NCBI RefSeq assembly: GCF_019399895.1 | Contig: NC_091864.1 | Span: 8,348,001 to 8,412,000 of the forward strand | DNA: 64,000 bases | Source: Cardiocondyla obscurior | Lineage: Eukaryota; Arthropoda; Insecta; Hymenoptera; Formicidae | Direction: 5' to 3' | In this document: positions 37,201-50,500 of the stretch, piece by piece | Position numbering within the stretch: position 1 is the first letter of the stretch | Layout of the letters: each line of letters begins with the position of its first letter | The notes under the pieces: model-generated | Told to the model about the DNA's origin: nothing | The model's database searches: none | The model's input: only the letters and a program-made list of their open reading frames with translations | Translations under genes and position numbers: made by a program

Positions 37201-40200
37201 CATTTCGAAATGCGTTTCATCAGTTTCGCTATTTCATGATTTAGTGGCGTGTTCTTTCCGGAACTGCTCGTAACGGAATAAAGGAAAATGTAGAGTGTGC
37301 AAATAAAAGCTACAATAGTAGGAAGAGAATGATATGTGAATATTCAGATGCGTCTCTTGCGGGATGTTCTTTGCGACTCTCGCTGGTAACGCTGTACGCC
37401 GTACACCGAACCCGCCCGCTTTGTTACAACGTCAATGCGCGAGAAATTTAATCTAGGTGCCGCATAAACAAATATATCAGACGGCGGGAGTAGTATTTTT
37501 TCTTGACACTTCTTATTCATTATACTAATTGCTATTTCGTTGCGGTCCTTACATTTATCTCTGCAGTTTTAATAATGTAGCAGCGCGCTTACAGGTTCTT
37601 GTTTCGAAAGCAGCGCACGGTAATTAATTAAATAACTTTCTTCTTATTTCGCATTTGCAAATTAATTTTTAAATAAAATGCTGCCGGCGCGAAAAAAAAA
37701 AAATAGTGATTTTTACATGTTGATAAATCTTTAATTGGATTGGAAGTCGCGAATAACCCGTTTTCTAACTTATTATCAAACGCGCTCGATTCTCGTAGGA
37801 TTTAATGTCTGCTTTTCGAACCCGTGAGTTTTTTATAACCCTGGGATTTCGAAGCTCACATAAACTTACCAACCCCTTTCGCACTACTGCGCCCTAGGGC
37901 AATCCTAATTTTTACGTCAGATTTTTACGACCCATTCCACGAGTTGCCTAAGATCACACACGCGAACTTCGATGATATTCTGCCTAGCTCGAGGAGTGCG
38001 GAATCGGCTTTATTGGCTGTTTAAATAGATTCGTGTAAAATTAAAATAGTAACGCACCGTTTCTGATTAACATTCTTGCATTTTTTTTTTTATTTTAATT
38101 TTTTTTAACGGGCAACGTTATATTCTTTTCGTCGAGAAATAAAAATAGAAGATAATACGATACACCGAATTTATTCGTGAAAATGAATTGGCTCCATATA
38201 AGTTTGTCAGAGTACCACAGTATCGAACACGTGCACAGCAAGTCGGAAAAGTACCGTAAAGGTTATCCGCACAGGGAGGTCGGAGTGTGAAGAATGAGAA
38301 TAAAAAAAGCAAAGACAAACTGCTGAACAAAGTTTTATTTTTTGGTAAAATACGTGTGTGCGGCTATTATGAAGGGTAAGACCAGATAAAAATGGTTTGA
38401 AGTCGAGGTGATTTATATTCCGTGCATCAAATATAATCGTATATCAAGATAAATTGCAAATGGACGAATAAATGCAATTTAATCATAAATTATATATCAA
38501 ATTACGATATAATTTTAAAACAAAAGGTAAAAAAATTTTTTTTTTTATAAAAAATCCATATAATCTTTACATAAAATAAAAACGAAATTGCTTAAAATTT
38601 GATTTTTATTAAAGCGAATGGTAATACCGGCAATCGCGTTTTCTGCGTATTAAAGCGGTCACCCGATTTACCGAGAACGTATCTCGTTCCTCCGGCTGGA
38701 AAACACGTTCATCCTTTATGCCTGGCGAGCTTGCGCTCGTTTTGTATCCTTCCGTTCGGTGCCAGGGTGAAGCCCTGGGCCTCTCGTATCTCCCGAGAAA
38801 TAAGTACCGTGGATAAGCTTAAAAATGGTGAATTTCCCGAGAATATCCCTGCCACAACATGCAGCCCATCTATCCCGCGTTCGCGTAGCTGTTTGCGCTT
38901 ATGTATATCATCCCGCGTCTTCTAAGGTACTTCCGGAGCATCGGCGATACGATGATTTGTAATAGCGAAGGATTGATATGTGTACGCACGATGTGAAGCA
39001 GGCCATTCTTTAACGAACAGCAACGTGCTCAAATTAATGACGCTTGATCTCAGGAAACGGGCAGCTATTACAGAATAATAACGCGCGTCATATAATAATT
39101 TTGCGCGTAAAAATTTAAATTATGCCCGCGTATAAAAATAATTTATATCGCGCGATTACACCGGATGCTATTCGGAATAAAGAACAGGGCCAGGGATGCC
39201 GGGGAATTTGGAAAGAGTCGAAAAGAATTTTTATATCCGTATGTATTATTCATTGAAAATTGTAGCAACGCGTCATCGGCGTGTTGGCTTTGTACGAGGG
39301 AGAAAACGCGTTCGCGATGTCCGCGCGTTTAACGTGTAACTATCTAATTAGCACCAATTAAGCACGCCGCCGGCTGTGCGTCGGCACGACTTCTCGCGGA
39401 AATTTGTTTGCGCGAGGCGCGGCAGTCCGTGGTAATCCCCGTGCTTCGCACCCGCGGAGACGCGACGTGCTAAAGTGAAAGAATAACGGAGTACCTAAAT
39501 ATTTAACCGCATTAATCGCGACATGAATAATTTATGCGGTTGCAAGATCGCACGAGCAACTCGGCAAATGGTACAAAGGCAAATGGCGCGTTCTCTGTCT
39601 TCCTTTTGTCGATGCCCCGCGAAAGGTCAGGCTTGAATCCAGAAGTGAGACGGGTCGACAAAAAGTAAGAGATAAAAACAGGGAGAGAAAGAGAGAGAGA
39701 GAGAGATAAAGAGGAAAAAAACCCTCCCAGTAAACTGGTCAGCGGTCAAAGCCTCGACTGAACGACGACTATAAAAGCTTGATTAATTAGCCGTACCCTG
39801 CTGACGAAGCTTTCATGACGTTACCGAGATCAACCGAATTACTGCATTGGCGGCATTGCCATAATTCTTTAACTATACGTATATTATTTCGCGGGCACAA
39901 AAACTCGAAAAAAAAAGAAAAAAAAATTAGAGCATTAATTATTAAATGCTATAATCCTCCGAAATAATTCGCTCAGTTAATTTTAAAATGGCAATTTTCT
40001 TATCAGACGTTTAATTAGAATTTCTTAGCGCCAGAATTCTGAATCATTGATTGAAAATCAAAGCTTTGGATACAAATATAAACATAAATTGCGTTCCGAG
40101 CTTATAGCGTTAATCTCTCGAAAAGTGGATAGGGATACCGCGTCTCTCTCGTCGCAGAAGGGAGCACATCGGCGTATTACTGTGTATCTTATGTAAATGT

Positions 40201-41421
40201 TCGCCGAATACACGTAGAGGCACGTGTCCACGGGGACCAGCCGGCAAATTGAGATTCACGCGTCTACCGACTTCGCCGGCCGACATACGATCGATGTTTC
40301 CGTCCACGTGCGCACCTCTGCATTCTGGTTTGCCTCGCCCGATGAAGAGAAGCACAGTCTCCTATCCCCGGCCTTTCGTTCAGCCTCTTCATATTTTTCT
40401 TTTTAATTTTTTTTCCCCCCTGTCAGTATGATGAATCGTGCCAGATTTAATTCGGTGCGGTAACCGCGCAAAGAAAATCACTGTAAATTAATTGCACTTA
40501 TCAGGGATTAATTGCACCTCGTCACGCGTAGCGGACATTAACACGGGTCTCCACAGGTAGTCGTGTATTTGTGATTTATTCAGTTGCATGGTGGAACTTG
40601 ATGGTTTCCGTCACGGCGGAATATCGATTTTGTCAAATCTGAACTCCGCGTGTCGAAAATTATGTAATACGACTCCGAGTTGTTGAGTTAAATAATTTTT
40701 ATGATTACTTAATTTTTTAAATAATTTTATTATAATTTTTATATACAAATTTTATTTTAATTTTTATTTAATTTTTTTTTTTTTTTAATAAATAGTTTAT
40801 ATCATGGATTTACTTGATATGAGTCATATCTTACTTATATTATATGTTTATATGAACTAAATAAATTTGTACGGATGTAGTGGTAATTGATGTAAAAAAT
40901 GCTCACATCAGAATTCATAATTTCGTGAAAAGAAGTATATTTAGTCCAACGAAACAAATTAACTTTTTGCTGGCCGCAAGCCGCCGTGAGAACCTTAAAA
41001 ATTAAAGTTGCTCAGACCCCCATGAAGATTGATGGCTGTGGGTTGCCATTCGCACTGAAATTTGTAACTTCGTGCATGTATATACTAGTTTCTGTACATG
41101 AACCGGAAGCGTTATATGATTTCTGCTAAAGCTGGCGTTCTCTTCAAACATTTCAAGTCTATAAAGTTCGAAGTCGCGAGATTGAACGTAAAAATTTATG
41201 ATAACGCGCAAACTTTCAACCGAAAAATTTATAACTTTTTATGATCATGCGTGTGCATGCCTAAGTAGATTTAAAAAAGACTTGATAATTTCCCGTTTTA
41301 TATCTACACGTCAAATTTTCTTTCATAAAAACATAAATTACACTTTTTTTCCGATTTTTTTTTCTTTTTTATAGTTTATATTTTTTTACAATTAAATATA
41401 ATTATAAAAAAGTTTAACATT
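31227..41421. other. Long intergenic stretch
   Basis: About 10 kb without a gene I can support. It contains pyrimidine and A/T tracts, a (GA)n run at 39691-39705, a (TA)n run at about 36337-36357 and CpG-rich patches around 35.7-36.3 kb and 39.3-39.5 kb. A TATATATAAG on plus at about 35934 in the CpG-rich patch could be a promoter, but no coding exon follows it. Confidence 0.45.
39691..39705. repeat. (GA)n run
   Basis: A short uninterrupted GA run within a purine-rich patch from about 39680 to 39720. Such runs can bind GAGA-type factors in insects, but nothing nearby shows a use. Confidence 0.8.
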
Positions 41422-42611
41422 TTATATGAATGATTTTGAGAAAGAAAAATGTGACAAAAATTTATTTATCATTGCTATTAATTCCCCTTCTATTGCGTCA
41501 CTCAAGTAAGGTAGTGCATCTCGGTAAAACATCGGCCAGTATTCATTCATAAAACTTATGACAAGATCATCTAAAAGTAAAAATTGACAATGAATAGTGA
41601 TTTCCAATAAATTTAGACAAGTTGTTATTCTAATGAGATTACACTTGCATGCATTTAAGCAGTAAATTATTGAGAGTCTTGAGATAAATGCAAGTTGAAA
41701 ACAATTGTGAGCACAACGATAGATCTAATTAATCAGATTTAGTTTAATACTTACTAAGCTCTTTATTGTCTTCTATTAAGTTATTGGCAGAAATTTTAAA
41801 TTTTTCAATTGTTGGATAGATACGGATATGGTCAAGAACCCACGTATCGTTTATTACGTGTCCTATGAAATCGGCTTTTCCTCTAATATCATTTGCAACT
41901 ACGTGCACAGGACCTAGTAAATAAATTATAATGATAATATAAATATAAAATATTATAGAACAATAATCTAATGACACTCAATACTTACTTTCACTTAAAA
42001 TTTTGAATACGTTTAAAGAACTATTTATTTTTACAATAGTTTTCATATCTAATTCTGGTACATGCGAGTCGATTTCTATTTTGAAAATCTCGTCGTCAAG
42101 AAACTGCGGTGTTACATCCAAAAACTTAACCTTTGCTAACCCAGTAACAGACAAATTGACAAAAATTATTTCTCCATGTATATTGTTGGAATTAAATGCA
42201 ATTTTTTGGTATTCCAAAAAAAACGGATCTATTGGTGGTACATCATATTGCGGGATTCCTGAAATTAATAAGTTAATACTAATTGCATATTTTAAAAGAT
42301 TTTTAAGTAAAGTGTAATATATAATTTTCGTTTTCTTAAATTATTAAGGAATACCTTTAATAAGTTGTGGCAGAACTGACTCCAAATTGTCTTTCACGCA
42401 GGCGGAAAAATTATATGATTTTGAATCGCATGTTTTAAGAGCTATAAAAAATATAAAGTAAATGAAATAAAGTAGTAGTGTAAATGTAGAATTATTTTAT
42501 TTTCTATAATATCTTGTAAAGTATTTAAAAAGTCTTACACAAATCAACTTCTTCAGCCGATGATAATCCAAGAATTAAGAAACTGAATACACTAAGCACA
42601 TAAACCAACAT
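41422..42611 (-). CDS. Takeout/JHBP-family secreted protein, copy A
   Basis: Five exons: 42539-42611, 42355-42441, 41989-42258, 41755-41913 and 41422-41570. All introns are GT-AG, 75-184 bp and in phase 1. The product has 245 residues. Residues 1-18 are a signal peptide (MLVYVLSVFSFLILGLSS). Cys29 and Cys39 are the conserved N-terminal disulphide pair. Then come GIPQYDVPPIDPF, the central JHBP fold, and the C-terminal block FMNEYWPMFYRDALPYLSDA. These are family hallmarks of takeout-like proteins, which form an elongated hydrophobic tunnel and carry small lipophilic ligands such as juvenile hormone in haemolymph or sensory fluid. The ligand cannot be told here. The usual GKG motif before exon 4 is replaced by SES. 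It lies 655 bp downstream of copy B. Confidence 0.93.
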
Positions 42612-42640
42612 GTTCTTCGTTCCGTGTATCTTTAAACAAC

Positions 42641-42671
42641 TGAATTGATTCTGAAAACTGAGGTTTATATA
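42641..42671 (-). promoter_or_regulatory. TATA and initiator of takeout copy A
   Basis: TATATAAA on minus (42664-42671) is followed by TTCAGTTG with its A at 42641, exactly 30 nt from the TATA start. The ATG comes 30 nt after that, giving a very short leader. Confidence 0.7.
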
Positions 42672-43265
42672 ACTTCATTTTTCAAGGTTTGTCAATTAAT
42701 ATAAATGACATCAACACGTGCGGTACAGAACATAAGAATTAAAAAAAAAAAAACCACTTTTGAGATAATTATACTTTATTACTTATAATCAAAGAACATT
42801 ATTTTCATTCAATACCTTTAAATATACATATCGAGATACATATATACATATAGGAAGTAATTTTCATTTTTTAGCTCAAAGTTTTCTTACTTTGCAAAGT
42901 ATTAATTTTTTTAGTTCTCGGGTATTGTACAGAGAATCAGTATCGTTGATCTATGCATTTGTATATCATTATGCATACAGATTTGAAAAAAAACAAATGC
43001 TGAGCAACGTTTTTATTACGCGTGCGTTAACTTGATTTAAATGACGATTATTAAAATACTGATCTACGTGTAATCAATGATATACTTTCATAAGTAAGAT
43101 TTTTAATAATTTTTAAAAGTATATATTTATTTTGTTTATTTATTAGTAATTAAAAGTCAAACGTCGATTCATAATATTTCAGATAAATTATATTTGCTGT
43201 GTGTAATACGAATGTATTTTTCGAATTTACACAAAATTCCGCGCTTTACATAATAAATATATGTT
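42672..43265. other. Spacer between the takeout genes
   Basis: AT-rich spacer with no gene. It holds the 3' flank of copy B, including polyadenylation hexamers listed separately, and the upstream region of copy A. Confidence 0.7.
43126..43144 (-). terminator. Polyadenylation signals of takeout copy B
   Basis: Overlapping AATAAA hexamers on minus (TTTATT on plus at 43126-43131, 43135-43140 and 43139-43144) lie about 120-140 nt after the stop codon of copy B. Confidence 0.5.
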
Positions 43266-44490
43266 TTACGGAAATATTTCTGAAAATGGTACTTTTGAAA
43301 ATAACTTATTGGGAAACTCAACCAGCCAGGGATCGTATATATCAGCTAATATTGGTAATATTACTCGATATAGAGCCGGCCAGTATTGATTCACAAAATT
43401 TACGACAAGATCATCTGAAAGCCAAAATTGAGACTCAGAAATACGACGTTTAACGTATAAATTTATATAAATGGCGAGCATGAAAATTAATTTAATACTT
43501 ACTAAATTCTTTGCTTTGATCCAACAAATTGTCGAAGTATATTTTAAACGTTCCAATTGACGGAGTAACGCGGAAATGTTCTATAATCCACGTATCATTA
43601 ACCACATGCCCGGTCATATACCACGTTCCTCTGACGTCACCCAAGGTTTCATTAAAATGACCTAGTTTAAAATATATTCTTGCATAGAATTTATCTTCAA
43701 TTAATAAAGTAATTGACTCATTTTCATTTACAAAAACTAAATCGAATTAATTATCTTACCTTTACCAGTGATCTTGAACACGTTTAAACTACCGTTCACA
43801 TTCACGCCGCCCTCTGCGTACAACCACGGTACGTCTACGTCGATTTCTAAATTAAAAACGTCGTCAAGATAATGCGCTCTTACATCAGAAAAATGGGCTT
43901 TTGATAAACCGATGGCGGTTAGATTCGTCGCAATTATTTCCCCACGTATCTCGCCCAACTTAAGTGTAGCCGTAGCGTGTTCGAAAACTAACGGATCCAA
44001 ACTCGGAAAGTCATATTCTGGAAGCCCTACGAATAGAAATAAGCAAATATTAATATGCACTACTTAATCAAAGCAATTTGATACAAAAGTTTTCAACTTT
44101 CTGTTTTTAGTATAATTTAAACTAGTTTGTGAATATACTATAAAAACTTGTTATTCTACTTTGTTAATTATACGAATGAGTATGAATATTCTTATCGTTG
44201 TAATAATTGTGCATAATAGAATTTATAAATTGGAAATACCTTTAACAAATAATGGCCATGCTTCCTCTAATGCGCGTCTTAAACACGCGGAATAGTCGGT
44301 TAAATCTCGTTTACAAGTAGCTGCAGCTGGAAAGGATTGCAAATTGCTATTTCAGGATAACGTTGACGTCGTGATATGATATAAAAATACAGAAATTTAT
44401 ATATAGAAGTGACTTACGAAATTTCGTTTCTCCAGCTAAGAATAATCCAAATGTGAAAACACAAAATATATTTAAAGTGTAGAGCGACAT
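43266..44490 (-). CDS. Takeout/JHBP-family secreted protein, copy B
   Basis: Five exons: 44418-44490, 44240-44326, 43760-44026, 43503-43661 and 43266-43414. All introns are GT-AG in phase 1. The product has 244 residues. A signal peptide comes first (MSLYTLNIFCVFTFGLFLAG). Cys29 and Cys39 sit at the same positions as in copy A. Then come KGLPEYDFPSLDP, the motif GKGHFNETLGDVRG across the exon 3/4 junction, VVNDTWIIEHF, and the C-terminal block FVNQYWPALYRVILP. Exon lengths match copy A exactly except exon 3, which is 3 bp shorter. Exon 2 may start 6 bp later through a second CAG, removing Ala-Ala. The family role is extracellular transport of hydrophobic ligands. A neighbour diverged from the same ancestor, copy A has lost the GKG motif. 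Confidence 0.93.
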
Positions 44491-44511
44491 GTTCAGTCTT
44501 CTATTGCACAG

Positions 44512-44542
44512 TTCGATTGATCATAACTCGAACTCTTATATA
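44512..44542 (-). promoter_or_regulatory. TATA element of takeout copy B
   Basis: TATATAAG on minus (44535-44542) lies 45 nt before the ATG. A start site about 30 nt downstream would fall near 44512. The initiator is less clear than in copy A (TCAATC with its A at 44518 or CGAAC at 44512). Confidence 0.55.
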
Positions 44543-47500
44543 AGATGAATAGTCAAGGCTGCATAAATAATTGAGTAATGCTAATGTACGTACATAGTCA
44601 GTTTATAATAAAAAAGTTAACGTTCAAGAATCAAATGTATACAATTTCTACGATTATGAATTCAATTATGGTTTTTTTTACGATTTTAAATATAAATTTA
44701 TGAACTTTTAAATAAGTAATCTTCGCAGGCAGGAAAACAATTTTTTTTAATTATTTATATAAAACAATTTTTCTTGGTTAGATCGATTTTAATAATAATT
44801 TACGATAGATCTTGACAATGAAAATTTTTTACTATGTGTAATAAACTGTAATAATAAATAATAGTCATTGTAGCTTGTTAAAGCGCTTGTAAAGATAATA
44901 ATAAAGTACATAAGAGGGACAAGAAATGTGAGACTATTCTAAGAGAATTGCGTAACGTTTCTCTTCGTATAATTTGTATTGTGAATAGAAATGAGATCTT
45001 AGATGATTGATTTTAGATATAAGATACATTTATACACTTTTGTTGCAAGTAGATCTTTAATTAAACGAAATCAACAAATTACCGCGAAGTGAAAAAAAGG
45101 TATAATGAGCTACGCGTAAAATCGTATAAAAGACCGTCGGTGGAGAAAGAAAACGCCGTAGCGAAAACGGGGAGACCGTCTGGTCACCTAAGAATATGAT
45201 ATTATTAAGAATAATAAATCCTCGAGGATGAGCCGGAATTAATTGCAGGACCGATTGCAAGCAATTTACGACACTGATTGCAGCCGAGATAAGAGAACCA
45301 TCTTGGGGAAAATCTTTCGGATGACGGAAGAGAAGGAAAACGGGAATGCCGCCTCTTTCTCTTTCGTATCCTCGACTCTTTTCTCCTTTGAAGCGCGGAT
45401 TTGAATCTACGTTTTACGGCGCAATTAATTCCCCAAGGAGAGTTGCATTTCTTGCTCCGCCGAGGCAGGGAAAGGGATTTGCGAACAGCAAGGTTTCCGG
45501 AGTCCCATAGGAACTTAGCAGCCGGACAGAGATGGGGCAGGCGCGAGGCAGAGAAAGAAATTAGGAGAGAAAGATAGAGTCACGGGGTTGCGGAGAGAAA
45601 AGACCAACGAGGAGGTAGCAAACCATTTCCATAGGGCTAAGAAATACACGATGTCTCCGCGACGGTATTATCGACGATCGCTAAACGCCTCGGTATATTC
45701 CTGTAGGGCTCTGTAAAGTTAATGATTTTGAAATCGTTTTCTTTCTCGATTGGATTTATTTTTCCGGGATTGAAAAAATACCGCGATAAATACATAAGGC
45801 CAAAGTTTTATATTGGCCGTAAAATGTCTAATGAGACAGGTGCTTGGCATCCGCAGAGAAAAATAATACGTGTGAACATTCGTTATTTGCATATAATTAT
45901 TAGAAAAAGCCAGGAACAAAGATTACAGTTTTTATCAAGTGTAGTAAAAACGTGCTCAGAAATATTATTTTATACGAGATACAAGATCTCACTTAAGAGC
46001 TCACCACTTAGTAAATTATTTCGTGCTTCGTGTAATATCTACAAAACAAACAAATAAATTTAATTAATTTTAGTAAAATTAAGTAACGTTAAACGCAACA
46101 GTAGTACTCGATCAATATTAATAATTAAATACGACAAATATTACATATGACAAAGAATGCTTTCAAGATGCGATGTAATTGCCGGAGTTTTTTTTTCTCT
46201 CTTTTTTTTTTGACGGAAAATATAATTATGCCGCGAGCTCAGTCTCACAATTCAAACACACTTTTTCCACGCGGGATCGAGCGTGCCAAAAGGATTTAAT
46301 CATTCAATTGAAACGTCCGCCACAGTCGTACGAAAGTATCTCGCACGAGAGCTACACTTTCGCGCGGTGATTCTTGAGTAATTTGCAATTCAGAAGATTT
46401 CTATATTCGCGCGGAGGATCCGCCGGAGACTCGTATTAGGTAGCGGAACCTTGGTGTCGTACCTTTTGCCGCGCTCACGTCTCGGCTTCGGGGACAAACC
46501 GGGGGATGTGTACGGGACGCGTCGCCAAAGGAACTTCTTATTCGCGCGAGGAGAAGTGCCGTCGACGGCTCCGCTTTTCCTGCCCGCCAGGGAAATCCGA
46601 TACGAAGTCTATCCATGTATATTTGAGGACCTGCGGCGTTACTCGGCGCTCGGTATAGCACGCTGCTCGCAAAGCGGACAGAACTCTCTCGACCTATTTA
46701 CAGTCGTTCGGCCTGCTGTCAATCTGCCATCTGCCTAAGATTTTGCCCGATCCGAGAATAAATTTTGTGGCGCAAGACGCGCAGTTTATACGTCAGCTCG
46801 CCCTGTAAACTTCGGGCATGTTAAGTCAGATAGTTTAAATTGACGCACGTCTTAAACTTTAAAATATGCAATTGCAACGTGTAGCAGTATTTCTTTTTTT
46901 TTTCTTTTCTTTTTCTTTTTAATAATATTGAAGAGCTTTATATTCTCCAGCTAGAAGTAAAAATGTTCGAAGCTCTCTACGACATTAAATTTTTATATCG
47001 TGTTATACCTTTCCATCTCGCCACCGTATGGCGAGATAAATATTCCGCTACTAAGCATGTTCGTCGAGACAGGTTTCTTAATTAAAAATGTTATCTATTA
47101 CAATCGGGTAGGTGAGATCCCTCCGGTAAGAACCCTTTATGTCATTTGTCAAACGTTGTAGGAGTTCGCGTAGATTACCAAATGAAACTAATTAAGAAGA
47201 TAACGGGAAGATTGTATCTCGCACTCCCCATTACACATCGTGCTGATGAATTACGTCTTTCTTCGAAACGGCTGTGTGCATTCGTTACGCCTTGGTATTT
47301 TTTTTCTTTTTTTTTTTAGAAGGCTGCATGGAGTAATATTTAATCTTGTCTCGTCTACTTATTTTAAATATATATTTTTTTTAATCCATCGTTATCACTT
47401 TCCTGAAATTTGCGCGCAGTTATATGTATATGAGCAAGAATAATTTTTTCTTTGAGTGACGCATTGATTTTTATCTTAATATAAGATCATGATTTAATAA

Positions 47501-50500
47501 TTTTCTTACAAGGTAGATTTAATTTATCATTAAATTTAACTAAATTATTACTAAATTAAGCTTTTTCAAATAACTTAAATTAGAAATTTATAATTTAATT
47601 TATATTCATGCTATTGCAGATTTATTTCGGTATTTTCGGTAAAGTTATAATTTTATACGATACTATATGATATTAATAATAATTTTACGAGTTCTTTTTA
47701 TGAATCTAAACGTTAGCGTTTGATCGCAATTTTTTTGCTTTCTAAATGCGCTTTGCTCTACTGCAAACTTTAATTACACTACTTATCTATCGCAAGTGAT
47801 ACACAAAGATTGTTAATTGACATTTACATTTAGACAATATTTACTTACGAGTCAAAACCTTAATTAAGCTCACGTTAAGGCGAGGTCTAACCGGAAACGT
47901 CGCTGAAGTCACATGCACCCTCGAAGTTCACCGTGAGAAACCACCCCCGATAGCTCTACGCGCGTCGCGTGTAGGTACAGTAAACCCGCGCCAAACTTTC
48001 CACCGTGCGGTGTGGCTGTTTACACGAATCCGATTTAATCGAATTCGCCTAATTCGGCGGCGCGTCCTCGAAATTCCAAGTCGATCCTGACGAAGCTGGC
48101 TGCAACGAAGGCAGCAGTCTCTCCGTGTCGCTCGGCCCGTTGCCGCAGTTTGCCGAACAACGAAGATTGGCTGGTTCGAGCAAATTTGGCGGGGGTCAAA
48201 TTTGCATGTTGTGGACTTAGGTCCGAGAGACGCACAGAGACAGAACGAGAGTAGGACAAAGAGGGAGGGCGAGTGCGAAAGAGAAAGGGCGGGGTGGGGG
48301 GAGAATGAGATGGGCGGCCGTGATGAAGGGCGGAGAGGGTAGCAAGAAGCGAGTTAGGGACCAGGGCGAAAGGGCACGTTTAACTAAACTATAGCGGTAA
48401 CGATGGAATAGTTCGAGCCCATAGCTTACCACCGAAGGTGTGCGGTACTTTAGGGAAGAGGTTGGGGAGATGAGGACGAGGCGCCAGGCTGTAGAGAGGA
48501 GAACGAAGGCAAGGGATATCCGCGGGGAGAAAAGGGGCTCTAGTGCCAGTTAAGGGAGACTATAATGGGAAACTTCCCTGAGACCTCTGCTACAGCAGCA
48601 GCCAAGTCTCGTCGTTTCGCACGCGGTAGGTGCGCTTTCCACCTCGCGCAAGCAGCACGGAGCTGCATGTCATACTGCGGTCGTGTTTCCGGAGGTATAT
48701 GTACTCGGTACACTAAGCCGTCGTTCGTAGCGTACGTGTGCGTCGCCCAGTAGATGCCAGGAAACAGACTTGACTCCGTTTTCAGTAAACTCGAGACTTT
48801 ATTAATTCATTAGTTCCTCGCTTCTCATTAATAAATTAAGGAGCGAGTGATACCGTGATTTCTAAAACGCACACGCCGGTACGTGAATCGCGATTGGGAA
48901 GAGAAACTTAATCGATTCTTCTGTGGATAATATGAATAAAAATGGTACGTTAATAATTTTTTTTTTTTTTTCGTACAAAGCGGAAACTAATAAAACTTTT
49001 CCGAGTCTTTTTATAGCGAACGCTATAGAATTCTTATGTTGCGAGCAAAGTGTCCTTTTGATATGTAAAATATCGGTAAGTCCTTTTTTCAGTTCAATCA
49101 TGTCGCATTTCCAGCTTCCATTAAGCACTTAAAAATAATTTCATTATCGGCTTGCTTGATATGCAAATCAGGTCGTTCGAGCTACAGCCGAGATCTATTT
49201 ACGCATTAATCAAGGAAGAGTACGACTTCCTTTCTAATGACTTTTTAAGTTGTTTTTTAATTAAATGTAAGCATTTGGACATCCGTTTAATTATTATTAA
49301 CTGACGTTAATATTTGTCGATTAAGAACAGCGCGGGTAAAAGTAGAAAAATTGTTTTTCCGAACCGAGATAATTCATTATTCGCAATCTGAGAACCGAGA
49401 TTGATGCTGTTAATGATCGCAGCATCCAAGATCGCAAATGGAGCATAAGACCATATAAGTTAATCACTGTGTGCCTACAAACATGGCAAGCAATACGTCT
49501 CTGCCAATGCGCAAACATAGTACCATAGTTATAGCCATGATTTGCACGGTGTCGATACCGTGACCGTAAGCAAACGACAATTTCCATTAGGGCCAAATGA
49601 CGAACACCTCGCTCGCGATCATAAACAAGCGTCCAAATCACGATTGTCTTAACTCGTTCACGTCTGAGAACGTGTTGCGGGTTGACGCGCGACAAACATC
49701 GCACGAACAAAACTAAAGGAAAAACGAGAAATTGTCGGAATATCGAATGCTAATAAGAAATAAATTAGAAAAACGGCATTTCGAAGAAACATAATTTTGT
49801 TATAAAAAAAAAAGAACTCAACATCTTAGTTTCTTAGTCATACGTAAATCGATTTATTCGTATACAATTTCTGTACATATATTTTTTTTTTTTTTTTTGG
49901 CGCACGGAATAATTGCGCGCGGTCTTAAAAACTGAATAGAGTCGTACCGTTTCTTAATCTTGATTACAAAAAGAAAGCGCAGAGGCACGTTAAACCTCGA
50001 GAAAAACGATTAATTATCCCCTGTTACGGAGTATATCTCGGCAGTCGCCGAGAAGACATATCGCGTCAGGCGATGACTGTTAAATTGAGGGGGATATCCG
50101 CAGTATCCGTAATTTCCGCCTTCAGGAGGTTGATGCGCCGTGCGGTGCAGAGAGCCGCGTCCAATCCAGCTCGATACCGCTCATAACCGTACCCAGGTAC
50201 CTTCGTAGCTGGGATCCTGCGATACTTCCTAGACAGATCAATTTGTACGTTTCCTAGATCCCGGATCATAGATGAGCGTGTAATTGGGTGGCCCAGATCC
50301 GCGGCGCACAACCGAACGTGAACCGGGGGGCAGGGGGCAAGGGATTGGGAGTACGGATAGGGCACGCTTCATCGATATCAATGACGTTAACTGAGCCGTG
50401 GTTCCCTCCCGATAGGCCACCGCATAATTACCCAAACCCTACGTTTAGCTTAATAGTCGCATCATCGTTCGATAAACATGTTATTATTGGAAGAACGGAT

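Noticed and set aside
43199..43453. 84-codon plus-strand frame
   Set aside because: It is antisense to the last exon of takeout copy B, which has family motifs and splice sites.
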